This document shows, in pieces, positions 44,092 through 57,271 of a stretch of DNA of 64,000 bases. The DNA is from Plectrocnemia conspersa. Lineage: Eukaryota; Arthropoda; Insecta; Trichoptera; Polycentropodidae. Location: NCBI GenBank assembly GCA_009617715.1, contig VTFK01000227.1:310001-374000 (forward strand). The letters are read 5' to 3'. How positions within the stretch are numbered: position 1 is the stretch's first letter; each line of letters begins with the position of its first letter. Position numbers and translations under genes: made by a program. The notes below the pieces were generated by a model. That model saw only the letters and a list, made by a program, of their open reading frames with translations, made no database searches and was not told the origin of the DNA.

Positions 44092-47000
44092 TTAACATCT
44101 CACTGTAACACAATGTCGCTGACGATACCAGGACATCCCTCGGTAGTCTGGCTCGTAGACATCTGGAATTTCTTTACCCACTACTTCGTTATACACAATG
44201 TTCACGGACGTTTTACCGAACAGTTGTTCTTCATACTTGATGAGTTGTCTGAAGAAACTCGTGTTTGGTCGAATCTGCGGCCTATTGGACAATAAAAATA
44301 TATGTTAAATTTAATAATAGAATATAATAAAATATGACGTCAAAAATAGTGGCTAAAAGTAAACCGTTAAAAAAAATAAAGTTTGCCAGTGATATGCATA
44401 AAGAGAATTGTCATGTTGTGTAAAGACTTGTTATTAGGAACGTTGAATAAACAGAGAAGATTATAGACTTCCATTTATAAAAAAGTGGTGATTTTGAGTC
44501 ACGATCTTCATTAATAAGAGAGCGTTGAAGAAGAACAATTTTAGTTTATATAGTGACACTCATTCGATACAATAGCTGTCTCACTTGCTAGATGCACTAA
44601 AATGGAGTAGCGCTCTGTCATGCGTTTTTTGAGTTGCAATTCATCAGCGGAGATCTGTCATTGGTAAGTTTATGAGATACAAATATTAATGGTTTCTAGA
44701 GTTGATTCAGATTAACTGTTCTTTTGATGAATTACCACTGGTTGTTAAGGGTTCTACTTTAGTTTGATTCAATAATTTACCTTTTTGAGCGCAAGAACTT
44801 GAAAGCGTCGCATAACGATAGTCGTTGTTCTCTCATGAGGTAAGCGAGGCATAAAGATGCCGAGCGGCTCACTCCAGCAACACAATGGACCAATGTGCAT
44901 CCGCCTGATATCTTTACCTGCAGATAAAAATAAATTTTATTATATATTATTATTTGGAATATTTTATAACCAATCGCTTATTCATAATATGTAACTAAAA
45001 ATATCCTGATTCACATAGTGGTTTATATCAATCAAAATATTTATAAAACAACTCTTATAAAGTGTATAATAACAATGGTTGGATATATTATTAAAATAAC
45101 GTTTCAGGGCTTTCGGCGTATCTGCCTGAAATAGCTTTCAGCGAAGGCGAAAATTTTATAAACAAAAATATCGAAGACGATTCAGTCGCATTCTTCGACA
45201 CTGATTCACTTTCAGCTCCATTCATGAAACTCCTTTGAGTTTTCACGCAAAGCCTGTTTGTTTACTTAAAAGTGCGAAATTTTACGTTTCCGCTTCATTG
45301 TTTATTCTTTATCTGCTTTGATACATCAAATGCATTGAATGCATTGCCAACTTTTTCATATAAAACACATTAAACTAGAGCAATGGAGTCGGGTACAATT
45401 TCACTGACTATTATTGTTTATTGATTTACGACCTATTAAACAATGATAGATTTTTAAAAATACTTTTACATTATGTTTTCTTCATAAAATTCGCGCTATA
45501 CAGCTAAATAGACTAAATAATTAAATACGAGTGGTGTAAGTCGCTGATTATTAACCTGAAAGACCTGGGTTTGAATCCAATGAATGAATTTAAAAATCTT
45601 GATGATGTAAGGATCTGTCTGGTCTTGTACATTATGGTTGCAGTGTGTTTAAAATTACCGATTCAATAAAAAAAGTGCAAAGTCGTTATGTTATCTGTTT
45701 ATTGTGCTCGACAGGATTTCCATGCATTTTATTTAATGAATCATTCAAGAAGTGTTCAGAACTGTTTTTTATGCAAATTAAAACTATTAGAATTCTGTTG
45801 TGTAAAAAAAGATACTTCTATGACGTAGGAATCAGCAAACTTTTCTCAGGCAGACATGAGCTTTAAACAATGCGATTGCTTTCATGAAATATATACTCTT
45901 AGTGTCACAAAATAAAATGCTCAATAAATATTTTTTGGTCTTTGTATCTCTACTCTCCAAACATCTCTCGTACATTCCTAAATCCGATCCGAATTGATTA
46001 AAGCAATGTTTTCCAATTTGTTTTGCCAAAAGCTCGACAATAAAAATATTTCGGTTTCATAACGTGTCAGATTCGTTGCATAAGTCAATTAATAAAATTT
46101 TCCGATGGCGCCAAACATTATGTGCTGTTTCTCAAACGTCACATAATAAAATACAGTGAATGAATCGCTTTGATGTTACGCATGCTAGAGTTATTTCTGT
46201 GTTGTTTGTCTCTCTGTAAAGGAATCCAGTGATTTGGCGTACAAAGCTTTCGACTCGGTCAGGTGGTTTCCGTCGCTATTTTTACGCCAAACACTTTGTT
46301 CGAGCATTTTTTTTAATGACCTGTCATCGTAGTCAGTGACCATACTGTCCGATTTGCTCTAATCTGATATATAATATAAATAATTCAAAACTTTGGGCAA
46401 ATTGAATGGGAATTTTACAAATTATACTAACGTATAAACAAATTGGCGCGAATATATGTTTTATGTCAATATCTTCCCAATAGCTTAAGCTATGTGATTC
46501 TCTGTCGTGTTCTTAACCGCGTCTGATATATTATTTAAATGTAATACATACATATAAACATAATCATATCAAACACGTACACACAGAAGTAAGTACCATT
46601 CAATGTATTACTAGCTGCGCAATATGTTTCTCTTACCATAGTGATTAAATTACATTTATCTGAAATGCGTTACATTTCTTCTTTTATAAAAAATTTAGGG
46701 GCTAATAATAAGATAAAAATACGTGTAATTTGTAAGTGGTCAATTTACTGTGATAATGTGATGCCCTATTGTTTTAAGGCCCTATTGGAAACTCTTTGTT
46801 TTAACATAGTATCATCGCTAGGCATTCTGATTTTTCGATGATTTTCATTTCTCGAGTAATGTGAGTTCTCGATTTCACATCTCAAATTTCTCGAGAATTC
46901 TCGTAAAATGTTGATGAATGAAAAAATGTTATATGTCATTCTTAAAATAACTCTTTAAAAAACACATGCCATCTAAAGTAGGATCAGACAATCTCGTTCT

Positions 47001-50000
47001 TGTTTTTGTTAAAATAATTTCAGCCGTGGAAAAATTCCTCTCGTTTTGTGTTGATGTTACTTTAATCGACAACAAGGCTTCAAATAGACACTGTAAATTA
47101 TTTGTACTTTTGCCCGTCGATTTAAATATTTAGAATTCTTTCTCCATTAATCCGTATGACGTTGGATTTCTTACACTATTCTCCGTAATGCTGTCCTTAG
47201 AATTCGTCGAGCCATTAAATAATTTGCGAATAATTTCTTTCTCCATTTTACATATTTCTGGTTTTGAAGAATAACTAAAGAGGTCATTACTTTTTTTAAC
47301 TTGTGAAAGATTCTGAATTTTGCAAATATTTAATTAATGATATCAGTGTCTGGTTTTTACGATTATATAATTTAATAGCTAAGAATTGATATTTTCCAAT
47401 TGTTTTAACAAAAAAAATTAAGGCCCCTTCGGCTGTCAATAATAATCGTGAAACAATTTTCAACAGCTGTTGCTACTTTACAAAAACAATACAAAAAAAA
47501 CCTTTTTGGATTATCGATTCCCATGCATAATTTATTCTTATCGGAGCGGTTTCTTAGATCACCAAAGCAAAAATAAAGTCACCGGTCGGTTTGAGCAATA
47601 GAAAATCCCAAACAATTTTGGTCATTCAAATACTTTTGATCTTCCGAGAAAGTATGCATATTTTCAAACATTTGGCACCTACACCTTTTGAATGGTTGCT
47701 TAGCTGAGTGTCTTTTTTTATTACTTAAGCAAAAATAAGGCGAGTTCGAGTGTTAAAAATGTGTATACAATATTTTGTCATTAAAACTCTCCAAGGAGTA
47801 TGCATATTAGGCATATACAAATGGCAGTGGTTTTAAAAAATGGCAGTGGTTTTAAACCCTTTAAAAATGTTCGTACAAATTTAATTTTATATAATAAAAA
47901 ATGCTTTATAAAATTTCTCGAGAAATGAGAATTCTCGACTTAACATTTTTCTCGAGATATTCTCAAGAATAAACACTAATCATCGCCAAAAGCATTCTTT
48001 AATATTTGCAAATCTTTACTGCAATTCATTCTAATCTGAACGCAAAATTTATTACAAATTCTTTGTTCCGTCATTTTGAAAATAGAGAAATCGCTGAGCG
48101 TGACAAAATACATCCTCAATATTTGTCTGTTAATCGCAAACTACGCATCCAATGTGTATGACGATTGCCATGCGTTATTTGTATCACACCTCATACATGA
48201 TTTTTCCCAACCCTGTCTAGATACACTTTCTTAAATAGTTCTTATATTGTAAATATTACTTAGCCGAGTCAGATTAATGATTTAGAGTTCTTAGTATTAA
48301 AACTCACTTGTTCTATTACATCCGCCACCATATCGAAGTACGGAGATAAATCATCCTCAGTAGTGTCCAGAACTGGTACCCTCAAAAATATCGTGTCTGC
48401 ATGCGGCAGTGGAGTGTCTGGCAGTTCATGGGCCGCACTAACCACGCAGGTTACTTGCAAGGCCCTGAGGTCAGCAGGCCTGCAGGCACCGGCGCCGCTC
48501 AATAGAAGTCCTGGCAAGACCATGGAGATGCCTGAGCTGACGGGACTGCCAACCGGTGAATCATCCACGCGACAGCTGCGAATCAAAAGAAAATTACGAC
48601 TTTAAGTATACGTGTGTGCGTATGTATGCATAGATCACGCGAATAAACAGGGTTTAATTTTGAGTCGGGCTAAAAAATAAATATGTATTTTCGGAAGTGT
48701 TTACTAGCGTATTTTGATCGAATTTCGTAAATAAGCGGGGGTTAAATAATATTAAAAAAAAAATCTGAGTTGACTGAGCTGGAAAATGTAATGTTTTCTT
48801 ACGGTAAATGTGTTGTATCGACTTACAACGCACGTATCTCGGAAAAGCCAGTTGTTTTTGTAAATATAACTACTGATGGACACGCGTTTCCGATGTATCT
48901 ATTCTTAAATCATTGGTAATGTTTCTAAGCTTTAATAAACATATATTTTAAATGGAAACATCGAAGCAAGAAAGAGCGTGACTTCTATATATTAAACATA
49001 TTTATTTACTAGTACGTACCTGTTAAAAATACATAAAAGTAGCATAAGTTTTACACATTTATTATATATTAAAACATATAACTTATTCATTACACAAACT
49101 AATATAACAGTACAGATACGGTAGTACAGATATTATTTTTAATTTTATTTTTAATCTGTACATCTTATTTGTTAAAAATGATATATTCATGGCTTAGAAT
49201 TATGATAATGATGATGCCCGTATTGCTTGAAAGCAGAAACGAAGAATAAAATAATGCTCATTGTAGGGGATAGTTTTAAAAGGATAGTAATGATATTATT
49301 CCTTTTAGTCCATGTGAAAAGCCTCACCAGACGATATTTAAAAATTTAATTTAACATGTTCGATATTTTTGTATGATATGCGCGACGTGTCAACATAAAA
49401 GGAATGCATTTGCTTTATCTCAGGCAAGTCTAACGGTTTCTAGCAGTTCCTAGTAATTCTGTTATGTAACAGAGAAATTAGCGCGCCGTCGTTTTTATGA
49501 TAGGGATGGCTGGTGAAATGAAAGCAAAAGCAAGTATTGCATACACGAAATTTTTTTTACTATGTGTGAATTTTTATCTTCATTCTGACATTTTATCAAA
49601 TACTACACGGAATATGTTTCACTCAACATAGGTGTTAAGTATTAGCAATAAGTAAGCCTCAACAAATATATATAAATAAAAAGCGTATTATAAAAATTTG
49701 CGCGAAGGGTATGTTTTTTTTACACAACGATATAATTCAAATGTATTGGGAGTGATTTTTTTTTTATATTAAACTTGATTTTTTTATTGTTGTAACAATT
49801 AGATATTATTTATTTTTATTAATTTGTATCATTGAGAGTATACAAAAAAAATTTTAAATTTTTGAAACACTAAAATTGAAAATATTTTTTTTTAAATTTG
49901 CAAATAAAATAAATATGACAACGGAAGATTTATTTAATCGATATAAAAATCGATTAAGCAAGATTTAGCATGAAATATTGTAATAATGACTTATTTTACT

Positions 50001-53000
50001 ATTAATTGTGATTATTTACTTAGAATTTAAATATATGTATACAATAAATATATATAATTTTTTTATATATCGTAAAAATCGTCATATAAATAAAAATGTT
50101 TATTGACTCCCAATATAATTATTATAAATTACGGAAAACCAAATTGTTTCTTACGTGAAGATTTTCTTATAAAAAAATACACTGTTTTGGGTCACTATTA
50201 ATAAATAAAGAATTTGTTATGTAGCTTAGTTATGTTTTATTTAATAAATACACAGATATGAATTCATTAAATTTTCTTATTCGTTAATGATTAATATTGT
50301 TTATTGTTTTGTAAAGACAAGTTTAGTTGTTGATAAGACTTTAGTGCAAAATATTTGTTAAAAGATATGAATAAGTTTAGGTTATGTTCTTAACTACAAA
50401 CTTTTATCTTTATATTTTAAAACAATTCTTCGTAATATAAAATTAATTCAATAGCGAATATTTAAAGAATTAATTATTATTTATATATCATCAAATGTTA
50501 CTGATCTATATTTAAATTATATTAAAATACGTTTTTGTCTTATGTCTTATGAAAAAGTATGAATAAATATTTCCTATGATTCTATTTTTGTTTTTTATAA
50601 GAGTTATTACGTTATGTTGATAGCCATTTGATCAAAATTTGTTCTAGTTATTAAACCACAATAACCATAAAAATGGTTAGCTAAACATATTATATTAATA
50701 ATATGTTTAGCTAACCATTTTTATGTTTGTATTGCAATATTTTTGTTAAAGCTCTATAGTTATGTTCTTACAGTTATAACCCAGTTTTCACTTATTTCTC
50801 TAATGGCCTAAATTTAACGATATATTTGATCTTGCATAATATACACATATGTATGCTTTGCACTGATGAGCTTAAAAGAATGCTGCTTAGAAGCAAAATG
50901 GTATATAAACATGTTATATATTTAGCTCTTTAAGAATGAAAATTTTATGCAGTCTAAGAAAATAATTATTTAAATTAAATTAAGACCAACGTGGCCTAAA
51001 TGTCTCATAATGATCAAAAATAGTATAACAGTATAATATAAATTAAAAAAATTACATAATATACAAATTAAATGAAACGAACCGGACCAGCTCCTCATAG
51101 CTGACATTAAAGAGAACAATGTGCAATGCAAGCGTATTATAAGCATGATGGCACCCTTCAGTAGTTAGAAGAAATGCTTGGCGACTACTTTCTGCTATAA
51201 TTAAGCAAATCGTAGCCCAACGCTCTACTCAATTTAATTCATGTTACATAATTTGCCACACTTTTATTGAATTGATATGACTTTTGTGAATTTCTAAAGA
51301 TCAGAAAATATTTTGAGAATTAGTTTTAAAATACGTTTTAGAGAAGCAAGACAAAATTCGCAATCGGGAACCAAATCAGACCCAGATGTACTTATTTAAC
51401 TTCTCAAAGCCGTATTTGAGATCTAAGTCATGCAGTGGCGTAGCTATGAGGGGCGGAGGGGCGGGCCGCCCCGTGCGGCACTTGCTTGGTGGCGGCATAT
51501 TCGCGATGGGATCGTCTAGTGCAGTTCTTAGCACTGAATGCATTAAAACATATAAATCCACTAATGACAAGAGCTTAATAATAACCAATTTATTATTTTA
51601 AGAAATGCTGATTTTATAACCCTGCAAAAAAAAAATGTATGGGGGGGGGGGGGGCAATTTTAAGGATCGCCCTGGGCGGCACATACCCTAGCTATGCCAC
51701 TGAAGTTATGGTCAATATTGAGAGGAATATTCCTCTAAAGAACGGAATTATATAAGGACCGCTTAAATTATCATACGAATTAAGATCTTAAGGTCTTTAT
51801 AATGTAAATTATATTTATTGTTTTGAACCACTGTTCTGTGAATGACACGTTCTTTGGCCAATGACCAGGATTATTGCAACGTTCTGACCTTGAGTCGATT
51901 TTGATTAATCGCAAAAATGCCAAGCCGGGTGACACTTACAAGACCATTCACTATCAACTGTTATTTAATCGTCGCCAAGATTTCGGAATAAAAACCTTCG
52001 GCGACATTTATGAAGCCGCGACAACATCGCAGGAATGTACACAACTTCCAAGAATACGCAGCAACCGAGAAGAGTCGGTTATTGTCATCAGTCAACACCA
52101 GCAAACTAGCGTAACATTGTACTATTTTTATTTATTAATATGTAAAAAAATCATAAATAATACTCTACGGATTGTTTTGTCCAAAAATTAACTCAAGGAT
52201 TCCAGAACCAAAGAATTAATTTACGTAAATATTTACAGCAACTTAAAACATAATAACAAAATTTAAGATTTCCCACGCGCTGGATCATAAAATCGCCATT
52301 GGAACGGAAATATGTTTAGATAGTTAAAAAACCTTTATTGCCATTGTTTTTTTAATAGTCGACATTAAAAAGGACGTGCTTTAACCTTGAATGATTTTGG
52401 AATCTATTTCCAATCTCAAGTATGATACATTTAAAAATATAGATATTGCTTATTGAGAGCTTCGACTATTGCAAACACTTGTAAAATATAATAACAAAAA
52501 TAATTTAAAACGATAGAACCACAATGACGGATTTAACAAGGAAAGTGTGAAATAGTTAATAAACAAATAAATAACTTACTAATAAACTATGCGTGAAAAG
52601 AAAGCTATATAATACATATTATATCACTAAACAGTAAGAACAATTTTCAATAAAAAACATTGAACACTGCATATATGTATATAAATATCTACAATATAAA
52701 TATATAATAATATAAGAAGTCGTCCATTTATAATAACGAAAATTTAGTAATTGTACATCAGATTGATTATTAATTGTTTTTAATTCGTAAGGGTTAGATT
52801 AAGGATGTTTTTTGTGTTAATGGTGCAAATTAGTAATTGCAGTAATTAGGTACAAGAAAAAGCATATGCGATCTGATTCTTAGCTAATTACTTAATATAC
52901 ATTTAGATAGAAGTACAATACGTAAAATAATAACAATAATTAATATTATTATTTTTATTAATGGTTTTGAAGATGGCTAAATTTATGTATAATATATACT

Positions 53001-53911
53001 AATTATTTTGGTTCATATCTACATATGTGTAAAAAATATGTTCTATTTATTTTTATTTTAATTGTAGATCATATATAACATAGTGTTTATTTTTATAAAA
53101 TACAACATTATTAGCGACTCTGAATAATTTGGATTAGATTATAGAAAATGTATGTTTCTTTTATGTAAGTGATAATTTAATAGGGAGGTTAAATCTTTGA
53201 TAATTACAGTTAATATACTATATGGTTTAAAAAAAATATATATGTATATAAGGAAAGTAGATTGAAGAAGTAAGAATTTTAGTGCACAAAGAAAATGTAT
53301 TAGTTATTGCACATTAATTTAGACTGTATCGAAATGTAATGGAAAATATAAATGTCAAGTTAATTAGATGAAGACTATAGAAAAGAAAGAAAACATTTTG
53401 ATATATGTATATTTAGATTAGATTTTCAATTGTTTATAAATACTGTATCAAAGTGTAATGGAAAATGTGAAGTACATATTAGTAATAATTGTGTACTGAT
53501 TTTCTTATTAGATGTTTGTAAATACTATTAAATCAAAGTTTAGGAAGAAATATATTGTTGTATTATAGTAAAAATAAATGTCGATGGGATGCTTGAAAAC
53601 ATATTATCTAAATTTTAGAAGAGAGATGAACTGTTAGAAAATCATATGAAACATTGAAAGCAAAATTATATAGACGTATCTATATATCAACGTCGGAATG
53701 TAGACGGACTGAAAGACACGTTAGATAATTTTGCACCTATCCTTGAATTTTCCGCGTCGTGTGAAATAATCGCATGTAATCGTTGCCAAATCAACGAATT
53801 ATGTTCTCACCTCGACTGTTCGTTGTCAGCCAATATGTCCTGAACATCCGTGCGGCTCTTCACGTCGTCTTCCCTCTGACTCCTGATCGCTTCTTGACTT
53901 ATCACTTTCAT
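44092..53911 (-). CDS. Dual-specificity protein phosphatase, DUSP14/18/21 type
   Basis: Atypical dual-specificity phosphatase acting on phospho-Tyr/Ser/Thr, probably of MAP-kinase pathway proteins. Four minus-strand exons, 53911-53811, 48575-48308, 44917-44781 and 44281-44092, keep frame and give 231 residues. The P-loop HCVAGVSRS (Cys135, Arg141) is intact, and the general-acid loop [16 protein letters not shown] (Asp104) is present. After the catalytic domain, SKRPQIRPN...[15 protein letters not shown] and KEIPDVYEP match the C-terminal signature of DUSP14/18/21. The N-terminus ([16 protein letters not shown]) is a short polar extension without a signal. Introns of 5.2 and 3.4 kb contain a SINE, a hAT relic, a hAT MITE and a perfect hairpin. 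The substrate cannot be told from sequence. Confidence 0.93.
45520..45640 (+). mobile_element. tRNA-derived SINE copy
   Basis: Head with A-box-like GAGTGGTGTAAGTCGC and B-box GGGTTTGAATCC; CCTGAAAGACCTGGGTTT is identical to the copy at 4520-4592. A body with GATCTGTCTGGTCTTGTACA follows. It lies in a phosphatase intron. Confidence 0.75.
46929..47330 (-). pseudogene. hAT-family transposase, C-terminal relic
   Basis: On the minus strand, one frame reads through about 130 codons with an in-frame TAA in the middle. It ends with the hAT dimerisation domain: [13 protein letters not shown], then [20 protein letters not shown] and [11 protein letters not shown] before a stop at 46931-46929. The pattern ERxFSxAxxxxTxxRxRLxxxxL...LK is diagnostic. 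The N-terminal and catalytic parts were not found. CTCGAGAAT-type palindromic sequences at about 46850-46910 and 47915-47970 may mark its ends. Confidence 0.85.
50666..50725. repeat. Perfect 28-bp inverted repeat with 4-nt loop
   Basis: Arms 50666-50693 and 50698-50725 are exact complements (CATAAAAATGGTTAGCTAAA...). It lies in the first phosphatase intron. Perfect pairing suggests recent origin or constraint. Confidence 0.9.
51433..51702. mobile_element. 270-bp hAT-type MITE with 8-bp target duplication
   Basis: Flanks AAGTCATG (51425-51432) and AAGTTATG (51703-51710) match at 7 of 8. The ends are CAGTGGCGTAGCTATGAGG and, on the reverse strand, CAGTGGCATAGCTAGGGT. The interior is GC-rich near the ends and includes a run of 14 or so G residues near 51642. 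CAGTGGCGTAGC ends are characteristic of hAT MITEs. Confidence 0.88.
51863..52108 (+). other. Unrecognised coding-like segment in phosphatase intron
   Basis: From an AG at 51869-51870 the plus strand is open through [20 protein letters not shown] and [15 protein letters not shown] to QHQQTS, where GTAACA could be a donor. GC content and codon use are higher than in the surroundings. The open frame runs on to 52191. It may be an exon of a nested gene, a retrocopy fragment, or part of a transposon. No family recognised. Confidence 0.35.
52200..53810. other. Phosphatase intron sequence, nothing seen
   Basis: AT-rich intron without open frames of note or clear repeats. Confidence 0.5.
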
Positions 53912-53959
53912 CTTGAAATCGAAGATCGATAACAACAACAATAGCACGTGAACTTTAAA

Positions 53960-54300
53960 AGTTTTTATTCTGTTTTTTCGCGTTGTTTATTGTTCTTCAC
54001 ATGTTTGTGAGTCCAATCTATACGATGACTGGTATATTTTGCAATTATAAATATCGCGAGTGTCCGCTCGTGCGACACGTCTCCTCGGCTTCGGTACGAG
54101 CTGGTGTCTGAGTCAGTTCTCGGGAGACACCCGCACATGCGTCAGACGCGTGCCATTCCCACTATTATCCCGAATTCCAACCGGGACACCTTTGCGAAAT
54201 AACTCTGAGGCGTTTACTGAGCTTTCACGCCGAACATCGCCAATGCGGCATTGGCGTTCGACAGATTGTGTCATGTGGTGTTGATGAATCTTAGTGATGT
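53960..54300. promoter_or_regulatory. Probable phosphatase promoter region (CpG-richer)
   Basis: Directly upstream of the phosphatase start codon (53911, minus strand) the sequence becomes GC- and CpG-richer (about 54050-54250), unlike the AT-rich surroundings. This is where a promoter and 5' UTR are expected. A 74-codon open frame on the plus strand here is probably a by-product of composition. No specific core element identified. Confidence 0.4.
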
Positions 54301-56572
54301 TACATCATTTGGTGGCTTTCAGATTCAGATGAGAATGAGATGACTCATCGGTGTCCATGATGCGATTCAACAAAGTTTGCACTCGAAAAAATAGAATAAA
54401 AAGATTATTTATATTTATATTTATACTGTGTCGTACTTAAAAATCAATATAAAGCTCACATAACCCACAATAAACTATTATTGCTAATGGAGTTATTTAT
54501 TTGTATTAGAATTCCGTACGTCGCGATTGCATCCCCTACAAGAAGCTGGAACAATTAATGTAGGATGGTGCATATCTTTTTAAGGTGTGTGTAGTTCTAT
54601 TTAAAATATGGATTCTGTGTCAAGACAATCCAGGAATTTTTATGATTTTATACTGAAAAAAGTCTGAAATGAACACAAGCTAATCATTAGAAATGTTTAA
54701 AGCATTGAAATAATACATATCATTTTTTTTAATAATAGGGAAGATTTATTAGAACGATTTTTTCTTTTTAATAAGGATAATACTGATGACGATTTCATCG
54801 ATATGATGTTGACAATCGAAAAGAAATAAACAACTAATAAACCATTAAAATATTTATTTAGTATAGAAGAACAAATGAAGTCGATGAAATGAATTAAAAT
54901 TTTTAAACCAACCGGAAAAATAATATATAAATCTTTGCTGGTAAATATTTTTAATAAATTTTAATGCCTAATTAAAATATTTCACATAAAATATGATTTC
55001 AGAAAATATTTCGCGGCGGTGTTTATTTTTTATATTTATTTGTAGCATAGAAAGTGTTAACCTATACCTATTATTATTTATTAAAGAAATTATATTACGG
55101 TGTTAAAAAATATTCAAAATGAAATTTTGTCATGAGGCCCGGAATCATTGTTTTCCCAAGGCCAAGAGAGTTGTGAAATAATACTCATGGTTATCAATTG
55201 ATATATTTATTTATATTTATACATTAAGATATTTATTTTAATTTGCACCTTTCAAGAGTTTTGGAAACACACTGTACTGACAGTTGTTGCGCAACGATAC
55301 CTCATGCTAAATAGTACACTCATCTCGTGCAGGGGTACAGAACATTGAGGAAGCAAACGCAAATTAAAGCTATTTTTAATTACTATTTTTTATATTTTCA
55401 ATTATGTTTAATTTTCTTCATATTATACGAACAAACAGATTGATTAAGCCAAAGTCCTTGTAATTTTTTTTACTGAATATTTTTCAATGTCAATTTGATA
55501 TATGCACACTTTATTTCAATCAGTATACACAATTTGGGACATTAAACATTTCTAATGATAAGCATCTCAGCAATTTTGTATCTTAATTGGAAAATTGGGT
55601 GGTTATCTTACTTAGCCAAGACCTTTTCGATATTTTCTGTGACTTCTCTAATATTCCATATGAATGAAATCGTCAAGATATTACTTTCTGTTTCTAGATT
55701 GTCTTTTACATTTAGAATCATAGCTTCAGTATGTTCTGGAAGAGAAATTTTAATTGAATCAATTCGTATTGGGATTCCAGATTGGAGATAAAGAGACATT
55801 ATGGTTTAAAAAATTATAACCTTTATTTTTTACAGATTAAATAACATCTTTTGGATGTTAATTCTTCTGAACGATATATTACAACAAATCAACAAAAATA
55901 ACGTTGGATTTTTTTTTCTACAAATCCTAAATTCAAATGGAATTGATATCATAAGATCAACAACGTCTACAATAAGCCATTTTGTGCAGAAAAGCAAAAA
56001 AATAGGCTTTTTAAGCGCATTTTCACGTTAAAAGCTATATGAACAAGCAAAATTGAAGAATTTGGGGTGGTGAAAATCTATGGGTGTTTTTATCAATATC
56101 AATTAATTGATATAGTTTTTTTATTTAAATTAATATTTTTATCTAAAAAAATTGATATGTTGTGATGTGATCTGCTTCCGTCTGCCTCTCTGTATCTGAA
56201 GTGTCGCAAATTTTATATTGATGATTTGAGACAACTCTGGCGATCGCAGATGATGATGTTGGTTGGCCAATTACACCGCTTCTTAAATATTCCCACGAAA
56301 TATGTTTACGCCTTAAATGTAAAACTTTCAGATTGACACTTCCGACGATCGTTAACAAAAGGTTAAAAAAAATAACAATATCTTTTTTTTATTAGATATA
56401 TATATTAACGCTTCGAAACGGTTGTGTTATTATTAACAATTAATAACGCAATTGCTTAGTGTAGAGCTCACTCTCTTCTTATTAATGAACTGGTATTTTA
56501 TTTTATTAGTTCGAAATGGTCGTAAAATTACTTTTAAATTAATTTGTTTCAACTCCATTTTTTTGGTATAGG

Positions 56573-56603
<31 letters not shown>

Positions 56604-57004
56604 GCTTGGGTTTATAATTTTTTTTGGCAGTTTAAATTTTTTGACAGCGTAAGCATTTTTGTTTTTATAGAAAAACATTACATTATTTTTAATTTATTGC
56701 TATTTCAAAAGTATATTATTCACTTGATTCGAATTTAATTTGGAGCATTGTTAATCAATAAATTAAGCAGTTGTATAGTTTATGTGAGGTTAAGTTGGAA
56801 AGTCACTCGTAAACATTATAAAAAACAAGGTCCTAAGACTGCACCTTGGAGTGTCTTCAATTTGACTTCGAGGTTACTATGAACATTAATTAAATTAAAT
56901 TAAATATGGTGCTTGCATGCCAAACACAAGCAAAAAATTTGATTCGATTTTGTTAGTTTATTTAGTCAAAAAAATAATATTTAAAACTAAATTGTTTTTT
57001 TCAG
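54301..57004. other. Intergenic, no gene established
   Basis: AT-rich with short frames on both strands (for example around 55555-55800 and 56143-56358) that show no domain or convincing codon bias. A TA microsatellite is at 56577. Confidence 0.5.
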
Positions 57005-57271
57005 GATTCCAACCCTGAGGGATGTGATTTTGCAGCCAGTAAAATGCAGATGGAAACAAGTAAGAATTTTATTAGATTATAAAACATATCGCGAGATCGG
57101 TATTCTCCGAGCGGTGGTGGAGAAGCTGGCGCAGGGATGATGTCCATGGAGATCTTTAGAGTTCTGATTGGCGTGGCAGCAACAGTATTGCGGACGTTGA
57201 TCCTTCTCTGCTGTGATGTGAGGGTCTATGACATATGTATCTTCGTGTGTCTGCCGGTGCCCTCTCCTCAT
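57005..57271. other. GC-rich coding-like segment, strand uncertain
   Basis: On the plus strand TTTTTTTCAG precedes an open stretch (DSNPEGCDFAASKMQMET) with donor GTAAGA at 57060. Directly after, 57077-57271 is open on the minus strand (THEDTYVIDPHITAEKDQ... then a Cys/His-rich part) and also on the plus strand. Codon composition is balanced in both. It may hold one or two small exons of an unidentified gene. I cannot decide. Confidence 0.3.

Noticed and set aside
54060..54284. 74-codon plus-strand ORF as a gene
   Set aside because: It coincides with the GC-richer region expected to be the phosphatase promoter and has no recognisable domain.
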